DNA of 64,000 nucleotides, taken from contig CM021322.1 in NCBI GenBank assembly GCA_010645155.1, positions 11,464,620-11,528,619 on the forward strand, given 5' to 3'. A program made the position numbers and the translations under genes. Position 1 is the stretch's first letter; the number at the start of each line of letters is the position of its first letter. Shown here piece after piece: positions 24,701 through 36,700 of this stretch. The DNA comes from Tigriopus japonicus (Eukaryota; Arthropoda; Copepoda; Harpacticoida; Harpacticidae). The notes under the pieces are model-generated. The model saw nothing but the letters and a program-made list of their open reading frames with translations, ran no database searches and had not been told where the DNA came from.

Positions 24701-27700
24701 CTTTGTCGACTCATTCGTCATTGTGGTGCTTGAGGGAACTCCCAGGGTCAAGACCGGTTCCCGATCTATTTTAGAACGATGCACATCCAAGGAATCGAGT
24801 CAAAAAGATACATTCAAGAGAATTCTTCTCGGTCAGATGCCGCCAGGAGATCCATCCGTTGAAGAGGGTCGGGAATCAAGCTCGAGCATCAGCGTGGCTG
24901 TGGATCCAACCTCAACGACTTGTGGTATTGTCTTCCGCATCCTCAAAATTTGCGCCACATGGACGGACGGATCATCTTTGACGTTCCTCGTGTCCCAACA
25001 AGCGTCCAATCAAGGGTTTCGAGATTTACCCAAGGTCCTATTTCCCCTGAATTGGAATAGCACCCCTTGCAAAGTGCTGGCTGTGTCTTTGTCGTTCGAC
25101 TTGCACGACGGAATGCTCTTGGGCAGATCTGAGGTGGGAGACTGCGGTGGAAGTAGTCTCGGATGGAACAAAGGCGCCTCCTTATCTGGAATGGGTGCAT
25201 GCTACGACCCATATCGAAATCTCATTTGGACCGCTTCGAATCATCACCTAGACGAATATTTAAACTCCAGTCTCACTTCGATTCATTTCTTGCGACGCAG
25301 ATTGTCGTTAGGTGAAAAACTTGACATCTCCGCACTTCCTCCCTTGATTTTTCCGTCTTCGGCGTCGTGTTTATCTCAAGGCATCATGATGGCAAGTGTC
25401 CAAGATGTGTTATCCGTGCTTGTAGGCCATGTTGGTCTGCTCAGTGAATACGCTTCGGTAGCCTCTCAGACCATGTCGTCATCAGTCCAAGCCTTGCAAT
25501 TGGGAGTCGAGACAAAGGAGCAATTGGAAAAGGATTTCTCTCATCCCGAAATCCTCAATCTGGCCCTCGAAATGTTCGAGATTTTTACTCAAGAATCTAA
25601 CACACAAGCGGCCTCCTGCATGCTAGCTTGTGTCAAAAGATCTATTGAAGATGCTCCTTTCAATGAGACCTCGGATAAGAGCAAACTCAAAGGCCTGAAG
25701 GAACAACTGACCAACATCTTGAGGTCAGGCCAATCGAGTCCTTCGTTCACCATCCCGGTGGTAGAAACTCTTACAATTCTGCATTCCAAAATCAACGTGT
25801 CAGAGAAAGAAAGACAATTGGCTTATTTGGAGTTTGTAAGGGAGGATAGGACCATTCACAACTTTCCGTCATTGAAGAGCAAATTGCTTGACATTCATAT
25901 TCAAAATCTCCTGAAAGCCAGCTCAGATGAGGAGGTTGTTGCCCAGTTGGAATTTAGAGACTTTGTCAGTCAAATCATGAAGGATGTCCATGATGAGCAC
26001 ACCAAGAACATCAAACATGTCGTTTCTTGCTCAACACAACAAGCCAGAGAGATGCTAACCAATCTTCCGCAAACTTGGCCAGAAATCAAATTCCTTCAAT
26101 CGGTCGTTTTCAAACTGGCCTTTTGCACTGGCACTAGCAGTAAACTGGTGTTGCGACGAATCATTCAAAATATCCTTCAGGACGCATCATCACTCATGAA
26201 AGTAACTAGCCGAGCTTTGGAATCAATCACGAACAAATATAATGGCGAGGGAACCACCCTTCGTTTGCGGCTTCTCGAAAAATTGTCCATGACCTCGCTC
26301 ACAGGCAGTGTGCTCAGTACAGTGATCGTATTGAGCAGCCACGAGGCCCATTCGGAGCTTGATACGGTCAAGCACTCGATTCAAGACATGGTGCAATTGA
26401 ACTTGGAGTGTCGCAAGATTGCATACAATATTCAAAACCAACTGGAGGACGAAGAAAAGGATGATGAAGAGAGTGGTGATCAGGAAAGTGATGCTACAAG
26501 CACTTTCGTGCCCTGTCCGTGGGATGAAGGGCGAATCATTGAGAGTGTCCATCCTCTGAGAGAGAATTACAAGGTTCGAGAGACCTTCACGATTCTCGGC
26601 ACCAAGCATCTCTATTTGTTCTTTGACCCTCGATGCTCGACACAATACGACTACGACAAGGTTGTCCTGTACCAAGGCAAATCTGTCAATGGAAAGAAGA
26701 TTGCTGAATTCGGAGGCAACACCTTTGGGGTTGGGAGCAAATCGGTTCTGGGATCTGGTTGGCCAAATCAGGCTGTTGTCATTGAATGTGATTCGGTGAC
26801 GGTAGCTTTTGAAATGCGGAGCAGTCGCGAACAAGGTGTTCCGGACAAGGCATTGTGGGGATTCAAAATCTACGTGAAAACACTCAACATTCCTCCAGGC
26901 TTGAGCCCAATCTCACATTTCGCCGCTTTGTCCTTGTCCTTGGAATACACCACCTTCAACATGCTAAGAGTGCTTTTCCAAGGCCAATCAGTCACCGCCG
27001 AAGAACAAGAGAGTGAAGTATTGCTTCGGTCGAGACTCCTCCAACAATGCACATGGCAAGCTAAAACTCCTTTGGGTACTTCACCAACGGGATTTGAAGG
27101 GATCAATGATGACGATCTTTTGGAACCAGATGTAAACCGAATCCCATTGTGCTCGAAACTTATTTCGAAACTTCGAAATCTCTCCGAGACACGTTTGCCC
27201 CCACTTCGGCCTAGTGTTAAAACTATCCTGAAACCAGAATGCCTTGAGGAGGCCATCGTATCCTCCGTAATCAAACATTTGGGTTTTCAAGATTTCATCA
27301 AATACTTCGACTCCCACGAAAAAGACCTCACTCAGGAGTACTACATTTTCTGTGATATCATATCTGAAACCTACATGAAGTATCACGCTCTTGTGCGGAG
27401 GCTGCAAGTCTTGGCAGAATTGGAAAATCAATGGAACACGGAAGTGGACGATGTGCGGGAAAACATGACGGAATTGAATTCCGCGTTCTTTATTGACTAC
27501 CAGCACCACGAATCCAAATCGAAAGAGCTCTCTCTCTTGTGCTTCCTCAAGGGAGTCTCCACAGAGGACGGCTTTCAAAATGTGACTGAGCGCCTCAAAT
27601 TGGAATTGCAGAAGGAAGCAACAAATGGAATGGCCGAGACCTCGGTTCTAGAACTCACATCCAGAATAGTCAAAGGGATCATGGAGCGAATCGAGTTGCT

Positions 27701-30700
27701 TCTTCAAGTCTCCATCAACATTGGCAAAGACAATGAGGACAGCAATGGTGATCGACCAACTTTCATGTCCCGAAGTTTGCAGAATTGGCCCAAAAAAGGC
27801 TCTAGACGGGGGATCACAAAGCAACAGTCGGTGGAGATAGAGAGATCTCTGGACGATTCAATCCTGCAAATTCCAAAATTGAAGAAACAAGTCAAGAAGA
27901 TTCCCACCGTTCGATCCGTGATAGAGAACTTGGCCAAGGGCAAAAACACTCAAGAGGACGATCGTACCCCCGAATCAGTTGTTTTGGATCAACTCTTTGC
28001 TTTCATCGGAAGCCATCCCGAGAAGGCCGTCTCAGCCAAATCCTTTGTCAAGGCTGCTTTAGTTCGAAGGCAAAGAAGCCGTTGTCGGATTCAAGCCCTG
28101 GCGCTCATAAAAGGGATTTTGAGCTCCAGTTATGCAATAGGTGGGACCCAAGAGATTGTTTCCTTGAGTTCCGTCATTCTTCAAGACGGCATTAAGGCCC
28201 AAGAAATCACTTGCGGAAGTTTAGTTACTCAAACTGAGGAAGCTTTTGCTGACACGCTATTGACATTGGTCCAACTCATTGAAAGCCAGCCAGAGTTATA
28301 CAAAATTGATATTGCCAGGTTGACCATCATTCCCTACTCTCGAGACGAAGAAACTTGTCTCGTTAAGTGTGGACTATTGAAATTGTTGGACAAGCTCTGT
28401 GGCTACCACCAAACCTCTGATGACGAAGTGGACGTGGAAATGCAAAGTGATCAACATAGGCTTTCGGAGGTGGCTTGGTTGGGCTTCAAGGTTCTCACCA
28501 ATCGATGCATAGATTGGGAAGAAAATGATTCATCCGCTCTTCAGATCAATCATGGGGCAGGCCTGGCCACTCAAATCTCCAGTCTACTGACGAACCACTT
28601 GCTTAAAGCTGCTCGTGGGTCAAACCATTTCATGAACTGCTCTGTACTCCAAGAGGTGCTCACCCTCTTGTCTTCGTTGGTGAAATGCCAAATTGGCCGT
28701 GATATCCTGAGTAAACCAAAATGCGTCAGCACACTTCTGGCTTTGATGTTGGAAACTCGTCTTTCTCCCAAGATGATTTTATCGATAACACGATTGTGCC
28801 ACATTGCCTTGCCTCTAATGTCCTCGACCGACTGTGACCAAGTTGAAGTTCCAGATTGGTTTCTAGGGAACATCAAAGTGGTTTGGCCTTCAAACTCGAA
28901 TGCTCGAGATAAGATTGTGGATTTGCTCTTGACAAAAATGGGCGATTTCATTGTTCCAGGAGTGGCGGCCTCTTTGCCTCATCACGCCACATTTTCCAAA
29001 CGGTCAACTCGCACAGCCACCAAATCAGAATCCAAAGACCAACACAGAATTGAAGCAAATCCAAATGTGGAGCTGGCTCGGGAGTGTAATACTTTGTCAC
29101 TCATAATCCACAAACGTGAAGATGAAAGTGCCCAAGACATTGTCCAAAAGTTATTGAACTCCAACCACGAACTTCGTCTCTTTCGACCTGTGGGAAATGA
29201 ACCCATGGAGAAAGTGGTCATCATCGATCAACATCTTGGGAGAAGCCAAAAGGCGGAGATCCTCACTGAAGATGCCACGTTGGTGCTCCGAAAAGCCACA
29301 AAAATGGCCCAACACGGGTTCACCGTTTCTATTGAACCTCCCGATAAGGTCGATCAAAACCCCGAACAAAGACTTTTGCAAATGGAAGAAGTCTGTCGGG
29401 ACAAGAACAGAGTTCTCCTAAGAAGCAGTCCTCAACGTCCGTTTGTCAGCTCTCAAGTGGCCAACACTTTGGCCACTGAAGTGGTTTCCTTGATAAACAG
29501 TCTCTTGCATTCAAAGAAAGCCGATCTTTGGTCTGACACAATCTTGAACAGCTTGAAGAGATCCATGGAAAAGTTCAGTGACTTCTTGAGTCAAGAGAGT
29601 CTGCTCTTCTCTGCCGATCAAAGCAAGCTCCTCGAGGTCTTTTCTTTGGGCAGGACCATTTTGGCCAGTCTCTCAATTTTGGGCAGCTTTCAGGAGACAT
29701 TGAAAGAAGGCATGGAAATCTCAGTGGTGTCAGAGAATGGAACTCATAGCCCAGGAGTGATTAAAAGTGTCGATTGGGAACACTGGACGGCCATGGTTCT
29801 CCTCAACGTGGAACAACCTAACTTTCAAATTCCCTTGACCTGCATTCGAAGTCAACAACAATTCCAGGTGGAAACTTTCCGTCCCCTGTATTCATTGATC
29901 ATCAAAATGAGCCAATTGCTACTAGTGCCCAACTCCCTCGGTCACGATTACTTGAGTACACCGTTGCCAGGGTCAAGTGATGGTCAGGACCTTCGCTTGA
30001 TGACAGCTCGTCTAGTGTCTGAGATTCGTGCATCAACTTGCGCCGTCTTGGCTCAATACACCCGGGATGAGGAATTCTCTAGCCGATTCATGCAGGAGTC
30101 TTGCCACGCCGTGGATATGCTGAAGTGCTTAGCCAAAGAGGTCGGGGCGGTTGACCATATTGAAAAGGTCAGGATCAACTGCGTCCGCTTGAGAGGAATC
30201 TATCGGGATTGTGTCAAGCCTCCTCTTCTTGAAAGTCAACAATTTGGCCATCAAGGACTCTTGAATCACTGGAACGTGAACTTGGCGTTTCCACCCCTCA
30301 AGTCCTTACTTTTCACTTACCGACTGACTGGGATCACTTATCACGCTGACCCAACTTTGGCGAGTGGATTGCCTCGTGGCAATCTCGTGTATGCCCAATA
30401 CCCATTGAATCGTACGAATTCGTATTTTGAAGTGAACATCATTTCCTTGGGAGAGAACCATGAAGAAACCACCTCTCCTTTGCTTTCGATTGGTTTGGCA
30501 CCCAAAGCAGAGAAAAAGGATAGTAGCTGGACCAATCCTAATGGAACAGTTTTGCTACACAACAACGGGAGATTAGTCCATTACAATGGTCCCAGTCTCT
30601 TGCAATGGCGATCCCTTCGATTTGATCTCCAAATGAGTCCAGGAGACATCATTGGAATTGGTTGGGAGGCTTCACATGCTGATCCCAAACCAACCAACAG

Positions 30701-33700
30701 TCCTAACCTTGGGACGTTATATTTCACTCAAAATGGAACGAGGTTATCTCAAGAGCTTGAAGGTGTTCCATTGGGTTTGTTTCCCATAATTCATTTGCAA
30801 AAACGGGATACTCGAATTAGAGCTAACTTTGGGCAAATTGAATTTGCCCATCATCCTATTATCACAACAGAGGACGCAAGAGAGTCATCTGAGCCCCCAA
30901 TGTCTGAGATTGAGAGTGACGACGTCATGCCATTCAGGAGATGCTCGGCTGAAAGCGAAAAAGCCATTATGGCTGGTGACTATAGATCAAATCCATATTC
31001 ATCCCGTCCAGCTCCAAAAGTGAAACTTTCCGCTCCACTTGCTCCTGAGTCAGTCCTCTCTCATCGATTGGCTCGCCATGGAAATCCGCAAGCACGTTCT
31101 GGGCCTTTCCAAGCGGATTTCATCAATTTGGACGAGGACAGTGATTTCGAAGATTTATACGACGAGGATGCCATTGGGATCGACTCTGACAATGGCGAGC
31201 TTGAGTCCAGACCAGAAACGGCCAACAGCCTACTTGTCAAAGCTTGGGAGACAAGAGTGTTTCCGGTAATTCGCAGACGCTTCCGTAACGAGGCCGAAAG
31301 ACGAGATGGATTGGAACAGATCAAAGGGGCCTTGTCTTTGGGGATGACAGACATCGCTAGACAAACGGTCGAGTTTCTCTACGAAGAAAATGGCGGTATT
31401 CCGGCCGACATGCACTTGCCTACCTTAGAGGACATGAAAGAGGAAATGTTGAAGCTCAGCATTGACCAGATCAAGCGTGGCGATTCCGTTTCAATTCGAA
31501 CTTTGACCGAAAAGCCACCGGGTGCCAGCTTCTACTCCGCGTCTCAACTGAAGACATTTGGCCTCATTGGAGAAGTGCTTGATACGGATAAGCAAGAGGA
31601 GCTCGTTTTAGTGGAGACCTATCTAAAGTCGGAAGGCATCCTGGTGTCATTTTGGTATCCATTGCCCTACTTGTCGAAGCCCAACAAAGGCCAACAGGCC
31701 GAGGGCTCCTCATTTTCGTCAAATGTTAACGTGAGCTTTGCCAAAAGCTCGTTGATCCACAGGGAACTTCTGAGTCAAGAGTTTGTTCTCTCTCGTTTGT
31801 GGTGCCGTTCAGCCTATCTCAACTTACACAAACATGCTCAGGCAGGAGACCTGGCCGAGTTTGCTCCTGAGAACCCAAACTCGTCCAAGCTCTCCATGCT
31901 GACTTCCAGTACCATGCTTCTTCAAGATGTAGATTTGGAAAACTTGCAGATCTTGAGCAATCACTGTTCTGGCAATGAGCTGTGCACAAACAATCTCTTG
32001 GAATGTAACCTTGTTGTGCGAGGTGCCAAGGAAATCCTCGCTCATCAAGTTGGAAACAGACAAGAACTATTTTTTTCATCAGGAAAACCCCTTGACAATG
32101 AGATTCAACGAATCTTGAACAAAATTCTATCGGACCAAGATCAAGGCATGGAACATTTGCTCGAAATCGTCAACATGGTGTGCCAGTGTTTGTTCCATTG
32201 TTGTGACTATTTCGTCTCGGAGGAAATTGTCATCAATGATATTTCGACATTGAAGTCTTTAATTCATTTTCGAGACACGGCCTTTGTTGCAGTGAATGTT
32301 AAATTACCATCCTCACTTGGAAGGGATCCTGAAGATTTGCAGATTCAAATCCAGACCATGAACGGAAGCATCATCAGGCCCAATGGAACGAACTCGGCCA
32401 AAAATGTGCTTCAATATCCCGTTCAAGTCAATGGAGGAGACGACACCCGTGAACGAGCATTTCCCGATGTTATTCTCCCCACCAATTTGGTGCGGATTTC
32501 CCAGGGAGGAGGAGCAGAAAGTGGCACTGTTTTGCATCTCTTTGGGATTCCTCTTCAATTTCCCTTAGCTATTCGCTTCATTCATGACTTGATGAAAGTG
32601 AATGTGGAACAAATTGGCTCACAGCCGTTCGAGGAAATAGTGGTTGGCTTAAGTCATATTCTCCTTCAACTAGATGCACCACCAACTTTCAGAATGATCA
32701 TTATGGATCAGTTGACTCAAGTGCTCCAAATATTGCCCGAGAAAATGTCTATTCCGGCCAAATTGCGCCAACTTAATTTATACTTGATCCAAGAGCTATC
32801 GTTACTGGAAGAACAAGATAAACAAGTGGGAGCTGTCAGACACTCGATCTACTTTCAAACATCATTTGAACTTCTTCTCGCCGTTTACTCCAGGTTTAGG
32901 GACTCTTCAGACGAACACGCAGCTTTCCATTCAAAGTTGGAGAAGGCCCACAAAAGTCTCCGTCGTTTAAAATCAGGCATGGTCTCGTACAAAATTAAGG
33001 GGAACATTCCAAATCGGCCACTGCCACCAGCTTGGATTTTTCTTAGTTCGCTTCCAACTCACTTGGAAATCGAAGACATGAAATCGACTCTTGAACAGGC
33101 TTTGGCCAAATTTGGTGGATTACGATCGTCTGGATTTCATTGGAGTGAACGAGATTCGGTGAGAACCATTATCTTGGAACTTCGATTCCACGCGAACATC
33201 AGCCAGGCTGTGGACACTTTGCTCGAAATCAAATGGATCCACCAAACCTTTCAAGTGAATGGCAGCAACGTCAAACCCGAAGTCAGCACATTGAATAACA
33301 AGTATGAGTGCTCGAATCGAAGCCTTCAATCTCAAAGGATTGTGGACACTTTCTTGAAAGAAAAAGTCTTGGAATCGAACAGGTTGACAAAGACTATACA
33401 CGAAGTGTTCCAAGCCACTTTAGGTCTTTTTGATATAGGCGATACAAAAGAAGGTGGCGAATCAAGATTGACTAGTGAACAAATCATGCATGCTCATCCC
33501 GAAAACAAAGTGCGTGAAGTGATTATGAGCTTGGTGACAGATTCGGACTTACATTCAGCTCTTGGAAAATTCGGCACCAAAGTTTCAAGTCCTGATCATG
33601 ATCATGGCGAACAAAGCCTGAAAGAATCGGCTATCGAAAACATTGAGCATCTGGAGGAACAGACGGAGAAGTTCACGATGACTGAGAAACAATTCACCTC

Positions 33701-36700
33701 ATTCGTCATGACAAGCGCATCGGGCAAAATCCAGGCCTTTTTAGTGGCTTTAGCAAATTGTGGATATGATCACAATTTGGGGCCCACGTCCTCGCAAGAT
33801 CCTGAGCAGAAAGACTCAAAATGGACCACCGAGTGTGACAACCAATTGGTTCGTTGGATGGAAGACACTGCCTATGACTTTTTATTGAATCCGTCCCAAA
33901 TCCACCCTCAAGAAATTCATCTATCACCAGAAGATCACTTGAAAATGGAGTTCTGCCATTTGCGGTCTAAATCTGATCAAGAGCTCGGCAGGCACGCAGC
34001 TCTGCTTCAAGACTGGAACAAGGCTGTGTTTAGGGACCTCATTCCCAACATTCCATTAACATGTGATCGCTCCAACTGTCACAGTTCGGCAGCCTTTTTG
34101 ACTCGACACAAGTCGAAATTGTTCTCCTTTCGCAAAGAGATCCACCTCAATCAAATCCTGAACGCCTCTTGCCAACGAGGTCGTGATCAAGTGACTCCAG
34201 AAGTCTCCTTAAACCCGATCACGAGCATTGGATCCAGTAATGAGTGTTTGAGTGCCACTTGGTTCTTTCAAGCTTGGCAGCAACTAAGAGACGTTCTCTC
34301 GTCCCAACTCTGCGTGGCAATGGCTCAAGGTAGTGATCCCGAATTTCCGTTTAAAGTGAAATTTGTGGGAGAGGAGGTTCACGGGTCGAGCGGATCGTTC
34401 AGGCAATTCTTTTCCCACGTAACCGACGAGATTCACGGAACCGTGTTAAGTCTCACCATTCCTTATCTGGGATTGGGCCCATTTAAAGGTCGTTACCAAC
34501 TGCGTTGCTGTCCACTGACCTGGATTAATGAGAGGCTGCTTCAATTCTGGGGCCAACTCATTGGAATAGCGCTGAGAGCAGGCATTCCATTCGTTCTGGA
34601 CATGGTGCCAACCTTTTGGCAAGCTCTACTGCAAGAGGACATTACCGAGAAGGATCTTCGATTAATGGACCCAAATCTGTTCCAGTACATGAGCAGTCTC
34701 CAGAATTGTCCTGACGAGTCCACTTTCGACACGCTACTCGAGGAACATCAGTTTCCTCGGTTCACCTTTCAGTCCAATGGCGGAATGGAATTACCGTTGT
34801 CTCCCAACGGAGAGAACAAATACCTGAGCTTCAAAAATCGAGCCGAATATTGTGATCTAGTTTTGAAATTCAAGCTCTCCGAACTGGTTTGTAGTGGGCA
34901 CATTTCCCAAATACGCGCTGGTCTCTCCACTGTGGTTCCACTGGAAATTCTCCACTGTTTATACACGCCCACCGAGTTAGAGCTCAGGGTGTGTGGCTCA
35001 CCCAGAGTGAGTGTCCAATTACTTCAAAAGCACACCATCTATCAGGCCGGTCTCACCGTGGATGAGGAGCACATCCAGTTCTTTTGGAACGCTCTGGAGT
35101 CATTCACGGACCGTCAACTTTCCAGGTTTATCAAATTCGCCTGCAATCAAGAGCGATTGCCCCAACCCAATCTCACCGATACGAGCAAAGTGAGTGATGA
35201 TCCGAGTGAAGATGAAAGAGCACCGACGTTGCACACTCCCCCGTTTCCAATGATGATTGCGCCTTCAGACAAGGGTGATGTGCAAGTGGAACAACAGAAT
35301 ATTCGAGTGGAAACGTGCATGTTCATGTTGAAGTTGCCTCGTTACCCTTCCTTCGATATGATGCGAGACAAACTTTTGTTCGCTATTCATGCCGCCTATG
35401 ATCCCCTCAGCGGCTAAAATAGCACTGTAATATCGCAGAAACTAAATATAGTGATCATTTGGCTAATCGGGTGATCATTTATCTATTACTTATCGTTTAT
35501 GAAGGGAAGGCAGTTATGTGAAAACAAAAATAAACTATATATTTTTAAATGCAAATGATTATAGGAGATAAAAACATTTCATGATTTTCGGTGAAAAAAT
35601 ACACTCAATGGAGTTCCCAAAAAAAGGTTTTGCCAAATGGTTTTTGCGTTTGTAAAATTTTGAATACTTTTTAATCTACTCTATCGTGCACCAACTGAAT
35701 GCTGACATTATCTACGTTTCCTATGCACTCAAAGCTGTTATTCTTACTTCAAGGAACGCTATGTACTAAAAGTGTCTACTGAAGGGAGCAGCAAAATATT
35801 CTTCAATGGAGAGGTTTTCTAACACCCAGTATTCTTATATCATGATTTGATTGTTTTCCTTTATAACGATAACGTGGATGGATTAATTTGAGGATATTGT
35901 TCCTACAAATATGCCTTCAATTTTGGATTTTTTAATGCCGCTACAAGGAATGAGATTCCCTGTAACGAGAGTTTATGATTAATATAGTTTAAATATTCTT
36001 TGTTTGTTTGTGGTGGAGTCAGAACGCAGCTTCGCAAATGTGATCTGATAGAGGCTGTCAGCCATATGGGGATATTGCCGCTCCACTTGGACAAGCCAAC
36101 AAGCATTAATTTTTACCTCACCCTCGGGAATGACCCCAGGTTCGCCCATTTAAGCCGTCAAGGGCCGTGTTTCATCATCACCCCCCATAGTTTATATAAT
36201 TTACGTTTTTACAAAATTTGATCTACCAATGAGTTACTGTTGGCAGATCTGTACAACCCTTAAATATTGGGTTGATCAGGTATAGGTTTTAAAATTTGTC
36301 CAATCCTACCTTCAAAGCTATTAGAGGATCAGCTCCTACATATTCCCTACGAAGACTAATGGGTAACAAATTGAACAATGAAGGAGCCCGATAAAGAAGA
36401 GACGAGGACTTCATTGTTCGAACAAGCCTAGATTCCCTTGGATTTGGAAGTGCTCTCAGAACGCACGTAAAACCTCTACGATCGCTACAACTAATATCAA
36501 ATCCGGGGTTAGGACAGAGCCCATGAACGCTCTTGAAAACATACAGTATCAGATACCTTTCATACTTTCTCTGAGTACTGTACAGCCCTAACTTCTGGAG
36601 CCTCTCCCAATACGAGAGCTCTCTCATTCCTGTGATGTTCCTAGTAAAACATCTTTGGACCTGCTCGACCTTTTGCAAACCTGCTGAACTCATTGGAGCC

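Noticed and set aside
26223..26834. 203-codon antisense frame inside the HECTD4-like gene
   Set aside because: Shadow of a strongly coding plus-strand frame; no domain.
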